From: Butyriboletus loyo
Taxonomy: Eukaryota > Basidiomycota > Agaricomycetes > Boletales > Boletaceae
Direction of reading: 5' to 3'
Assembly (NCBI GenBank): GCA_038093515.1
Contig: JBBPSI010000059.1
Location: 62,001-126,000 of the forward strand
Length of the DNA stretch: 64,000 nt
This document shows, in pieces, positions 48,272-59,444 of the stretch (positions are counted from its first letter, which is position 1; each line of letters opens with the position of its first letter). The position numbers were made by a program, and so were the translations under genes. The notes under the pieces were generated by a model that was not told where the DNA came from, searched no databases, and saw only the letters and a program-made list of their open reading frames with translations.

Positions 48272-50231
48272 TTAATTAGGGTTGTAAGAATCAACCCTTC
48301 TGATACATCTAGGTTGTGGGCGAATCCACTCGTCCGATTCAGGCTTGATAGTATTCCACATTTTCTCTGCAAGGCTTTCCGGGACCATCTTTCGGAAGTC
48401 GAAACTAATCGGTTTCTCAGGATGTGACGAAGATGAAGGAAAACCAATAGGCCACGTAGGTAAGTAACACATTTCCTATCGACCGTCCATCAGTCATGAT
48501 ATGAAAACACGAGGTCCGCGTGACTGCGCAACACGTACCTCGGGGCCACACCCAGGATTACACTTCACCCACACGTTCCAGTCGAGCCATCCCATCAGAC
48601 GGTTCAGGTCCTCTGCCCAAGTAGTCCAAACCTCAATTATTTCGGCAATATCCAGGGATTCCTTTGTGTTTAACAACGGATCGATTCCCGCACACACCCC
48701 AGCGGTCCACATCTTCGTCACCACACGGCAAATCTCTCGACTCGTCCCTCGTGCAGCTTGAAGAAGCAATTTCTCTGCATCCGTCATAGAGTTCAACTCG
48801 GATTCCATGGAGTACGTATGTGTCGTGGAGCAGAGTTTGAATATGGGAGTTGACCAGTCCAGATCAGCCTTGTCTGATGGGTCGGTCGGCGTGGCTGAGA
48901 GAAGGAGGTAAGGAGCCAACATGATTCTGAGCTGAGTCTGAGCTTTGCTGGCGAGATCGAGAATTTCGTCCGAGTCTGTGGCCGACGAATCCAGGAGGTA
49001 GCGTGTCAGTTCGAGCCGTTGTGCGTATCGGTCAACTATGACCTGGACGAGTGTTCTCCAGTCAATTCCGCTCGATAGATCCTTTGGTCTGACCAATGCT
49101 GCCTCCAGCCTCGACTTGGCGGCCAATAGATCATCGCTGGATATATTTTGTACTCGATGGTCCCACCTCTCTTGACCGGCTCGAATGCCAACCAATGAAG
49201 GCGCGAGTTGGGTGTCATAGAAGGAGATTAATCCGGCTAGGTCCAACTGAACATGCGTCTCTCCAGGGAAGTGATTGTGCCAAGAACCGGCGTTCATGGC
49301 CTCAAACGAATGGGATGTTGCTGCCCGAAGCCGCTGCCTTCAATATTTCTCAAGTAAGAGATCCAGTGGACAAGAGCTCACCCATCTGTGGTGGCATAGT
49401 GTTTCGTTTCGCTAGATTCGCGAAAGAAACCACCTGGACGCCAGAGGTAAAGTCACAAAGCATGACCTCACTAAAGCACTCGATGATTAAGGAGAGTTGA
49501 GTCAGATGAAAAATGATTGCTCACAAATCCAATTCCATCCTAAAATGTATTCAGTGCACGAAGACACCCGAGAAAGTGAAGAATTAATTACCTCACAAAA
49601 CCATCCACATTGAAATTATTTCCCCAGTTACAAAGGTCTTGGATCCGCTGCCCTTCATCGTGCGTATCGCCATCCCCGGATCTACCCCGTGTAATAAGGT
49701 TTTGTGTATCCAATGAACCATAGGGAAGCGTTGCAGCACTGTTGCCATCGAAATATACGACTTTGAGAGGCCGAGTAGTCGCAAGCGTGACAAGCCAGCA
49801 TCCTGGTTGGAAAAGATCGGGCCAATCCCTGCAGAAGATATACGAGTGTTCAGGATCTGTAGCAGCCCATTCGGGGCCCGGTGGCAACTCCTTGCGAAGC
49901 GTCGCATGGTAGAGGAGTGTTCCTGTCGGGATGCTTCCCGGAACGATATTGTGGCCTGGAGGAGAGTGCATGTTGGAGGAAAAGTTAAGCAAGCACCCGG
50001 ACTCTGCTTACCATTTCTCATACGCGTGTTAGGCCAGTGTTGAAGCAGCGAATGAACCGTCTCGAACACGAGGTGATCAGTAGCATTCGGGTTTGGAAGC
50101 TCGTCGAGGCTCCACTGCTTAATATCCACATCGGGAAGAATAGTGGGGTGACTAGAACTCAATGGCACCTGAACAGCGAGCGTGGGGACGAGAATTGTTG
50201 CAACGAGACTGAAAAGAGTTGCCCGCAGCAT
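48272..50231 (-). CDS. Secreted basidiomycete protein of unknown function, inverted copy 4
   Basis: Fourth paralogue of the family at 23.4-30.9 kb, on the other strand and about 17 kb away. ATG 50229-50231 starts MLRATLFSLVATILVPTLAV, a signal peptide. Closest to copy 3: both lack the HHWQAE segment and share the DGDTHDEGQR loop. Exon 2 has GSIPTGTLLYHATLRKELPP, PEWAATDPEHSYIFC and DTQNLITRGRSG, where Arg replaces the Trp of IAWGRS in the other copies. Micro-exon 49525-49539 codes MELDF. The helical half has SREICRVVTKMWTAGVCAG. Last exon starts EMCYLPTWPIGF and ends PQPRCIRRVDSYNPN at 48272. All frames are open, so it looks functional, but the Trp change in an otherwise fixed block is worth noting. 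Confidence 0.84.
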
Positions 50232-50426
50232 CGCAGGAGTCACTGGGAACAGTAACGTGTTCTTCAGTAGTTGCAGGCATTATAATTTATAACAGCCTTC
50301 CTCGGCTCTATATTGCATCAGCGCGCGGTAATGAAATTCGCTTGACGCGGTAACCTGAGTTCAGAAACCCCTCGCCTGATTATTTACTTACGGATCCGAG
50401 TACGGTGCGCGAGATGGATGAGGGTA

Positions 50427-50942
50427 GGATCACGTATATCCTAACCACAATTCGTTAGACTGTTGCTTATGTGATCCAGTGCAAGCACGTTCTCGATTCA
50501 CCAAGTAAAACACCTTCAAGAGCAAGCTCAAGATATGATATAAGACATTCACAGATTTGAACCAGGTATCGCTCACTGGCAGGCTGAATTTTCTAGATGT
50601 GACTCGGAGTCATAGATCCGACCACTCAGGCGGCCACCAGTGAGACTCCCACTTACCCGACTTCACTACTAGGTATGTACATTTGAAACGCGCATACTAC
50701 TTACTGTCATTGTTATCTTCCACCACTGAGTCACTGTGTTGCATTTCTGATTGAATCAGAGGTTCAGAGAGTTCACTGTGACATCAGCCATTGTGGAGTG
50801 AAAGGCAGGGGTGAGACTGAAATCAGAAGATGAAGCTTCACATCGATGAAGGTTACCCATATGCGGCGACAGTGTGCGTAGAGAGCCGAGCAAATGTAAC
50901 ATTCTGTAACGAATTGTGGTTAGGATATACATATGTGATCCC
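50427..50942. mobile_element. Possible MITE-like element with long terminal inverted repeats
   Basis: The sequence at 50427-50457 recurs inverted at 50907-50942. The inner 23 bases (50435-50457, containing CCTAACCACAATTCGTTA) are identical in both arms; the outer GGATCAC is also shared, with a 4-base insertion between the two blocks in the right arm. The 450-base interior has no ORF. Size and layout fit a non-autonomous DNA transposon, but no clear target duplication was identified, so a simple inverted repeat is possible. Confidence 0.55.
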
Positions 50943-51178
50943 CTGGATCCCAGTCAAAATGTCAACCTGATCCTTCTCGTCCACCGTACTACCGAGTCTT
51001 ACACGTCTAAGCGTAAAAAATACAGTCAAAGCAAGTGCCAGATGTTATGTAATTAGTACTGCTAACCTGACAAGAACACAAGTAGACAGCAGGTACAGAG
51101 CCGATTGCAATAATATTGTATAGTAAGCATATTGTATCCTTATATATCTACAGATACTAGGTCAACACAATCTACATG
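50943..51178. other. Spacer downstream of the MFS gene
   Basis: AT-rich, no gene seen. Confidence 0.5.
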
Positions 51179-53394
51179 TTACTCATATCCCAAAAGAGGT
51201 TCCAGCTCGGAATCGGTATCACCCCCGTCACCACGGAGAACGAGGCTGTCTTGTTGCTCTGCATCCCGTGCAGTCAACAAGTTCGGCAGACGGACAAACG
51301 CCAAAAGGACAAACGTCGTCAATGCACATCCGACGGCCGCCCAGAAGATGGCAGTCGGAAAGAACGACACAGTGTTCGAAAAGATGGTCCCAAAAAGTAC
51401 CGAACCGACGAGACGGCCACTGTAAGTACACGGCGTCGATATGATGAGAATCTATTACGGACGCGAAAACTTGCGAACCCACCCTGAACCATACACCATA
51501 CCTAATGCACCGAGGAGACGTCCGACGTTATCTTGACCCGATTCGCTGGCGTAGATAATTATTGCCAAACTCTGGGCAGCAGGGATGAAACCCTGCCCAA
51601 AGGTGGTTATCATGTAACACAGAGTAAAGATGAGCCCAGTGGGAGCAAAAGCCATCAAAGCATAACCACCAGCAATGATCAAACTGGACACTCGGAGAAG
51701 GTGGAGGTCAAACACCATGTCTCGCCTTGCGTCCTTGGTGTACTGCGGTTTGCCTGATGTCGCCTTCAGTACACCGACTATGGCTAATGAGTGCTTGAGT
51801 CTCTGTCAAAAAGTGGTCCGTACAAGGTGTCTTACCAGGGAGAATTGTCGTGAGGAAAACAGCGGCCGAGAACCCGGATGCACTAATGAAGTAGCCAAGC
51901 TGCCCAAAAAGTCAGCCATGCGGGGGAAACGAGGAATTGTGTCATACTTGCAATGACGACCATTTAAATGTATACAAGGTATACTGAAACACATCTCCCA
52001 AAGATCCCTATTGGTCTACGTAAACCACGACCCTTCGCAAGATACCGAGCTAACCTCACCATGATGACGGCAATGAACCCCCCAGAGAGAGCCAGTAAGG
52101 TCAAATTCCAGTCCCCTTTCCATTGAGAGTTCGGCAAACGCTTTGGTGTCAGCACATGAAGCGGGGACGAATCCCAGAACGCCTTGGTAAACACCATAAG
52201 CCGCCGTTGGAATGGACCAACGTCAGCGTCAGCTGCTGATGCTAGCTCGTGTGCAGATTGATTGCGTGCACGAATCATCGAAGCCTCACTGATGGACTCT
52301 GGCAATGCGAACCAGACGATAGAAGCATATGTGAGGTGCAGGATGGTCGTAGCGTAAAGCGCAGTTATGACACTGCCCGTTCGCTCGTTAAGGAAACCGC
52401 CGAAAATTGGGCCAATGGTCCCTCCTGCGTGGAAGATGCCGCCTAAAAGGGAAAAGTGTCGAATGCTGGTAAGGTGGTGAACTTCCGATTTACGGCATAC
52501 AGTAGGACGGAGTACGTACAGGTTGTGAGGTTCAGAGACATCGCGCACGTACGCTGTTTCCGCCGCCATCATGGACGCAGGAACTGAAGGGAGACCATGG
52601 TTTCATAAAGCGATGGAAAGGCGCTCAAAACTTACATGCCAAAATACCATCCACGATGGCATTGATGATGGTTGGAAGCCAGTATCCCCCGGGGAACTTG
52701 CGGGGGAAGAAGAAGAGCAACATCGTGATGAAATCGCCGAGAATCGACGCAAACACTACCATGCTTAAGACACGTGTTCGGCCATAGCGATCCATAAACT
52801 GGCGCGAATGGTCCATTTGAGAGGCGACAGGACAAAGTGAGGACCCACCCCTCCCCACCAGCCAATCGTAAGGAATGACAAGCCACCGGCGATGATTGCA
52901 AGGACTAGAGATTTCGCATTTAGTTCTGACGGCACTGCTATGAACGACAAAGCACATACTTGCACCAACCCTCGCGACCTCGGCCTGCACTTGTGGATCG
53001 CCAGTACATGTTCCAAGAGAGTTGGGATGATACTCAGTTGCCTTGTGTACATCAATGCCATGAACGGTCAGTCATGGATGAGACACAAACCTGTAGACTC
53101 GACGGTATGCGATCATGGTAGTATTCTCGGCAAATGATCTCAGTGAATATTTCAAGACGCGGCCCAGCCGCAATGGAGTAAGAGAGAGCACTGAGTGTTT
53201 TCACGCACAAGATCCTGTTACAACATAAGATGATGGTTCAACGGACATGACATATCCTACCATGCGATGCTTGGCCTCTTGGACCATGGTCGTCTGGCTT
53301 GTTTGTCTGGCTCCTCATTGGCAAGTTGTGTGTGATGGTGAAGCTGGCTATGGGACTGCTGTTCAGTCTCCTGATCACTGAGGATAGAATTCAT
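51179..53394 (-). CDS. MFS transporter
   Basis: Twelve-helix major facilitator of the fungal group annotated as MFS general substrate transporters. ATG 53392-53394 begins a polar N-terminus rich in Gln/His (SHSQLHHHTQLANEEPDKQ). Pieces in order: PRLEIFTEIICREYY, then LVLAIIAGGLSFLTIGWWG, joined in phase at GGG|gtgggt to FMDRYGRTRVLSMVVFASIL, which carries the motif-A-like DRYGRTR loop. Then GGYWLPTIINAIVDGILA, MAAETAYVRDVSEP (52569 down), LLGGIFHAGGTIGPIFGGFL (motif C-like GxxxGPxxGG), a central loop, and six C-terminal helices including SLIIAGGYALMAFAP and FGQGFIPAAQSLAIIIYAS. Ends with an acidic tail to 51179. About ten exons. Substrate cannot be assigned. Confidence 0.83.
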
Positions 53395-54620
53395 GATGGA
53401 AGGCAGAAGCAAGGTGGATGACTTACTGCAGCATGGCACAAGCATAAAATAATAGGTATGCTGACGGTTAGTGACTAGTGAGTGTCGTAATGTGGCAATT
53501 CAGTGTAGAAGCCACAAATCGCTTTGTGTGCGCCGCGAAATTTTTATGAAAATTTGGCACTAGCCTTTTCCAGCATGTCCCAACAGCGCGGCGTGGATGT
53601 TGTGCTCGAATCAGAGTACCTGCAATGGCAGCCCCAGCGCTGTGACAACTCATAAGGTAGCGGTAGCTAAATTTGCACTATCGTCCTCAACCTCCAAGTT
53701 TCTATATTTAGGTATTTCTGTGGATCGTGAGTGTTGAGTACTGAGTTTTCAGGTCCCCTGAATATCAGTGATGGTCAGGCGACGTCACGATGGTGCCGAT
53801 TCCGTGCGCATTCCACGTGAGATTATGCATACCTCTACGGTGGACATTGAGCGGTCCTGATCTCAATAGGGTGCGTCCTTCATCTCCGACAACGGAGTGC
53901 CTCGAGCTCTGGAAGCGTGATTCGGACATTGCCAAGGTCGAGCAGTAGAAACCCGAACTGAAGTACTGCCCGCGAGACATACTCATGTCCCATAGGGCAG
54001 GCAAGAGCGTGGACAGTGACATTGGCATCGACAACGAGTAGAATTGCAGTGGGGTGCATGACAATGCATGACATGTATCGAAGATATCAGATGCTAGTGC
54101 CAATACGGAAATCGCCGAGTTAGTATCCCAGTTTTCGATGGGCTCAGCCCACGCACCACTCCAGACATCAATGTTAATTACAACAATGTATGAGATGCCA
54201 TCTTATACTTCCAATTAACCTGGTCAATGTAAGTACATTGCGCCCTCGAGTTGGAGTGCGCTCGAGAGACATCCTTCGTGAAGGCACGTAGACGTACGTT
54301 TGGGATGTTCTAGGTGCCGTTTCAACTTCAAGCTCATAATAGACGGGTTGGTCACCGGCTGACTAGGTGACAACAGCGATCGATTGATCGATTAATAAAA
54401 TGTTTTGAGAGTCTTCTATCTAGGAATCTAGGATGAACTAGAGAGTACGAATCATTTTCATCCACTCCATTCACTTGTCAAAATTCTTGTTCGCAGTCCT
54501 CAGTACTCTCGTCCGAGCCTGCTCACGCATATCCATGTAGTCAATCGTCTCCTTCCGACCTCTCCAAGCGGTTTTATCCAACGTTTCCCACTAATGATTT
54601 TTTCATACAGGTGGCCTGGC
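53395..54620. other. Intergenic region, no gene recognised
   Basis: Open frame at 53765-54103 (-) has no recognisable motif. Contains the MFS promoter. Confidence 0.5.
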
Positions 54621-54629
54621 GCACCCATG

Positions 54630-55430
54630 GTCTAACTGTGACTGGTTACCGGAAGAAATCTAGAACGACCCCCATCGAAGGATGAATCGGTCCAGTGAAA
54701 TGGTCGATCGATCGCTGGGTCATTCATCTCTTCAAAGTAGTTCAACCTTCTGACAAATACCAACCCATCCCGCGTACGGAGTCCCGAGACCCTGTGCATT
54801 CTAGGCTCAACGATACCCAATCAGCTTTAAATTGAACGTTGAGTAGATCTTGACCATGAAGTCTAGAACCCTTGAGCTCGTAGCCAGCGTGTTTCGATTC
54901 TGGGAACACGGTGTGGGTCCTGGCAATACCAGCACACGTGAATTGGAGTGCCCGTCCCACGGGTCTCGTCCTATGTCTGGCACGGTAGCAAGAGCGCGAC
55001 CTTTGAAGTCGGTGCTCCACAGTTCTCTCAAGTCTTTGCGCATCGGAACATCCGCATCTAGATAGAGAGCGATGCTGCCTTGGACGTTTCCGCGATACTG
55101 CGCAGAGTCACCGTAGCTGGCGTGGTGTATGCCGATAGTGAGAACGATGTTCATCCTGTAGCCGATAGTATCATTGTGCTGAGTACCCATCGTTGCCACA
55201 GACTTGAAGTGGGGTGCCTAGCCAGGCAAGCTGATCTGTTGGGTGAAAGCTTGTTTACGTGATTCGATACGAGATTGTATTGTGGACCTTGCAAGGTAAG
55301 ATGCAATCGATGTCCACCATAGGTCTCAGCCATAGATAGCTTGGGAATGCGGTCCAAAGTCATCAAACGTTCATGAGCACGACTCTCTGCGGGGTCTAGA
55401 TTCAATCTGGAATCTGCACACATTATCAGG
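54630..55430 (-). pseudogene. Decayed family-8 glycosyltransferase
   Basis: Remnant of a GT8 (galactinol synthase/glycogenin-like) enzyme, which uses UDP- or other nucleotide sugars. On the minus strand, LYLDADVPMRKDLRELW at about 55020-55080 contains the DxD metal-binding motif, followed by DFKGRALATVPDIGRD. Just upstream, NIVLTIG and, in another frame, VTLRSIAETSKAASL match the normal N-terminus, which in GT8 enzymes lies some 50-60 residues before the DxD; here it is almost adjacent, so an internal piece is missing. Downstream, in a further frame, GQDLLNVQFKADWVSL matches the later (D)QDLLN block. Frame changes without clear splice sites support decay. Extent is approximate; a gene with unusual introns cannot be excluded. 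Confidence 0.55.
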
Positions 55431-56087
55431 TGATTTTCTCCAAGGATCTATGAACGCCTCTCTATCATAATGTTTGAATAGATTTTTGTGACATCGCGGT
55501 TTTCTGTACAGGGTTGGCGCTAAATTTTACTTGAGACTACATAGTGCCATACCCTACAGTTCATCTGCAGCTTGTCCCCATGTGACGTGAAGCAAAACAT
55601 GCTCGGAACCATGGCAGATATGATACCTTAGGGGTGACCGGGTATGGTCAAGTTTCACATGAAATACGCACGGAATTAGGACAGTTGTGAAATCATTCAA
55701 TGAGCTGATCCGGGGAGACATAAGTTGCCGTTGGAACAGCTGAACGATCCAGCGACCATTCACTTCACTGGTTCGTGTCGGGCTTGCTGCGCCCGTACCT
55801 TCGAGCCAAACAATGGGGAAATGCCTACGAAAAAGAGATGGCTCGGTGCTTGCTGTGATGCCTCGCCGGCTCTTCCCGCGATGCCATACCAAAACACTTG
55901 AGCTTTACTTTTTTATCCATCATGTCCCAAAAGGTTCCGTACAAACAGCATTTACATTTGTTTGTACCTAAGCTGTGGCTCTTTCAGTTTCACGTGAAAC
56001 CAAACCGCGGCATATGAATCCACGTCGCGAATAAAATTGGACCGTCTCTGTATTTTGTACTGTCACCCACACCATCCACACAGCCAG
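55431..56087. other. Intergenic region and promoter of the acyl-CoA dehydrogenase
   Basis: An open frame at 55554-55892 (-) has no recognised domain. Holds the palindrome at 55987-56000 listed separately. Confidence 0.5.
55987..56000. promoter_or_regulatory. Perfect 14-base palindrome with a CACGTG core
   Basis: GTTTCACGTGAAAC is a perfect palindrome containing an E-box, 88 bases upstream of the ATG of the b5-acyl-CoA dehydrogenase. A bHLH-type binding site is inference. Confidence 0.45.
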
Positions 56088-58552
56088 ATGGCATCAACCG
56101 CGCTCAAAGAATTCACTCTTGAGGAGGTCGCACAGGTAAGCACCTCCCCGTGTTTGCCTCCCACCTTGTCTGACCGCCCACAGCACAACACACCAGATGA
56201 TCTCGTACGTGTGTCAACCCAAAAACCTTTGTCTGGCTCACATTTCTTTAGTGGGTTATAATCGATGCCAAGGTCTATAATCTCTCCCGTTTCAAAGATC
56301 TTCATCCCGGAGGTGTCGCAGTCTTACTCGACGAGGAAGTCGGTCCGTATCACCAGAGTTCAACCCACGCTATTCCCATTTCAAACTTGTTCTTCAGTTG
56401 GTCAAGATGCTACAGAAGCATTTTATGGGCTTCATCGTCATGAAGTTTTGGAACGCCCCCAGTACAAGCGCCTTCAGATCGGTACAATCCAAGGCGAGAA
56501 GAGTGTCATTTACGACCGCGTAGTCGGACAAATCAGTCAGGTTCCCTATGCCGAGCCTACCTGGTTGACTCCCGGTTATTTCAGCCCATACTTTTCCGAC
56601 GTAAGAAATTCCTCCAACCCTTTTTTTTCAGAAAGTGACAAACACTCGCAGAATCACCGCGAGTTCCAAAAGGCTGTCAGACAATTTGTTGATGAAGTAA
56701 TGTACGATGACGCTCAGGTAGCCGATTATCCAACTTTTCACATCGTTGGCTGATTTTTTTGGTATTTAGGCTCGCGAAGAAGACGGTAAACGACCGAGCC
56801 AATTCGTTTTTGACAAAATGGCGTAAGCGATACTTGTCTATTGCCATGAACGCCAATCGATGGGTACAATACAATAGAGAGCTAAATTTACATGCTATGC
56901 GCATGGGACCCGGGAAACATTTAAAAGGTCGAACACTCATGGGTGGCCTTGTCAAACCAGAACAAGTCAGTCTTACAACAATCCCATTTTTTGATACTGA
57001 CTGACCGCCCCCCAATTCTTAGCTTGACTATTTCCACGAGGTCTGTATCATCACGTTTTAAATCCAATCTACCTTTCACACTCCTCGCATAGCTTATTAT
57101 CACTCAAGAATTTGTCCGATGCGGTGCACGAGGATATGGTGATGGTAAGTTTTATGTTACGCCTTTCACGTCCATCTACATCTCCATTTTTCAGGTATTC
57201 TCGGAGGCAAAGTGATAGGTCTTCCTCCTGTACTGAACTTTGGTTCCGAAGAACTTAAAGCAAAGGTCGTACCTGAAGTCCTATCCGGCAAAAAGTTCAT
57301 CTGTCTTGCTATATCGGAAGCGATGGCTGGCAGTGACGTCATGGGTCTCCAGACCACTGCGAAACTAAGTGAAGACGGAAAAGAGTGGATAATCAACGGG
57401 TCAAAGAAGTGGATCACGAATGCTACGTAAGTGACAACTGCTGAGTGATTTCAGCTCATATTCATTGCATTTTCAACATTAGATTTGCTGACTAGTAGGC
57501 TCCCTGGCTATAGTTCCAATCCACTTTAATCTCACTACTTAATGTAGCTTCACAGTGGGTTGCAGGACAGATGTGAGTCTTAGCAACCAAGTTTGACTGT
57601 TCCGCGTGACATATTTCGGATAGGACGGCCTCACGGTTATCTTGGTTGAGCGCGGCCCGGGCGTTGAGACGCGGCAAATCAAGACGAGTTACTCCACTAG
57701 TGCGGGAACTGGTTATATTACCTTCGACAATGTGCATGTGCCTGCCAGTAACACGCTAGGCAAAGTGGGCGGTGGAATTTTCGTTATCCTCAGGTGTGCC
57801 CCTGCCGTGTTCTGCTGGTAGATCGAATGTCGACGATGAACCTTTGAAACAGTAACTTCAACCACGAACGATGGGTAATGTGTTGCAGCTCAGCAAGAAG
57901 TCAACGGGCGGTCATCGAGGAATGTTTGAAATGGGCTTCTCAACGCAAGGCGTTCGGAAAGCCACTTATATCCCAGCCAATTATTCGTTCCAAGATCGCT
58001 GGTATGATCGCTCGCACGGAGAGCGTTCAGAGTTGGTTAGAAAACGTTACATATCAGATGACGCACATGGTTAGCCTTGCTTGACGCTTGCGCACACGGT
58101 GTAACTCACGGGTCCTCCTGCAGACGTACAAGCAGCAAGCACAAAAGCTAGCGGGGTAAGGAAATATACACTGCCAGGCGCTATGACTCATCTATGTGAT
58201 AAGACCGATTGGGCTCCTGAAGAGCTATAGTACACAGTGTGCCCAAGAGACTGCACGGGACGCCGTTCAGATATTCGGTGGTCGTGGTATCACCAGGGCC
58301 GGTATGGGCAAATTTATCGAACACGTAAGTTGCACCCCCATTGCCGTTCGATGTTGAGACATCCTCATGTTCTTTCGCAGTACTACCGAACGGTTACATT
58401 CGACGCCCTCCTTGGAGGAGGTGAGTCGGGACATGTTTTCCATAGGTGGCCGGGACTAACACGAGCACGTAATTAACGCAGCCGAAGACGTCTTGGCAGA
58501 TTTGGGTGTAAGGCAAGCAATACGATCGATGCCAAAGAATGCGCGATTATGA
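56088..58552 (+). CDS. Acyl-CoA dehydrogenase with N-terminal cytochrome b5 domain
   Basis: Flavoenzyme of fatty-acid or branched-chain acyl-CoA oxidation, fused to a cytochrome b5-like heme domain. ATG 56088-56090 (MASTALKEFTLEEVAQ). The b5 part has VIIDAKVYNLSRFKDLHPGG with the first heme His in HPGG, and ATEAFYGLHRHEVL with the second His. The dehydrogenase part shows DVTYDDAQ-type N-terminal helices, LIITQEFVRCGARGYGDG, CLAISEAMAGSDVMGLQTTA (FAD/substrate signature), GLTVILVERGPGVETRQIK, RKAFGKPLISQPIIRSKIAG, and near the end ARDAVQIFGGRGITRAGMGK. About twelve exons, all compatible with splicing; stop at 58550-58552. Such fusions are common in fungi and plants' peroxisomal/mitochondrial branches. 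No obvious peroxisomal SKL is present (ends KNARL, so a weak PTS1-like tail at most). Confidence 0.88.
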
Positions 58553-58669
58553 AGGCTGGATTTATGGACAGAAGGATCTGTGAACATTAGTTATAAGACC
58601 CATTTTCTTGTTGTAAATTGCACGTTCCTTGCATGCTTGGCCATGGCGAATTCACAGGGCAGTCATCAG

Positions 58670-58920
58670 TGATGCCTATCATCCAGGAACACGGCGCAAG
58701 TATCACACTATCCCCTTCACAGGCAATTCTCGTAAATTCCTCTCCCCCCTTGCGCATCCCGAAGAATCGAAGCCTGTCTAAACGCTAACAACGGAATCCA
58801 AAGTGACCCAGAGTGTGATCTGGATACTGTCTCAAGCGGCTCAGTCCTCTCAACTTTCACTGTCCTCCGGAACACTTGCATGATGTCACCATGCAGGCAA
58901 GGGAAACTGGACTCTGACAC
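58670..58920 (+). repeat. Second dispersed repeat, copy 2
   Basis: Diverged copy of the repeat at 32600-32880, same strand, with the shared blocks in the same order. Confidence 0.6.
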
Positions 58921-58956
58921 AGGCTACTTATATACTTCTTTTTTTTTCCGCGTCCA

Positions 58957-59045
58957 TCAGTGAAATGGTTATTGGTCGGAATCAAAGGCTAGCAGTCTGT
59001 AGCACTCAGCTACACTCGGTTAGTGTCAGAAACCAGCAACTGTTT
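58957..59045 (-). repeat. Dispersed repeat, copy 2
   Basis: Reverse-complement match to 25960-26045, including the GAGTGCTACAGACTGCTAGC core and a trailing TTTCACTG. Confidence 0.65.
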
Positions 59046-59444
59046 TACTGATGCCCTCTAACACAATCTGCCCACTGCATGCTTACAATAACCTTGAAAT
59101 GTCTTTGATGGATGAGATGCACCAAATATGCAAGTCTTGGAGGTGCTGAGTGAACACTGAACTATTTAACTTCTACCTACTGGCCTGGAGCTGGCTGGCC
59201 TAGACCCACACTGCTTTTCTTGTTGAGGTGTGTTTATGAGCGTTACCCCCATCTGGTGCATGTACAGCCCAGCCCATTGCTATAAAGCAAAGTGTATGGA
59301 CTACTGCTGGGCCATGTATGCATGCTGTGTGTGGTGTGATGCATCAAAATAAACAGTGGAAGGTACATGGGAGTCAACTCATTACTATGGAGCCACAATA
59401 TATGTTTCCACCACAACTTTTTAGCACTGCAAACATGGGTTCTA

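Larger units (their letters stand above)
58553..59444. other. Intergenic region with two dispersed repeats
   Basis: No gene seen. Copies of both dispersed repeats lie here (58670-58920 and 58957-59045). Confidence 0.5.

Noticed and set aside
48501..48761. Antisense open frames within the secreted-family genes, repeated at each copy
   Set aside because: They recur only because the sense strand is conserved; composition and position show they are shadows.
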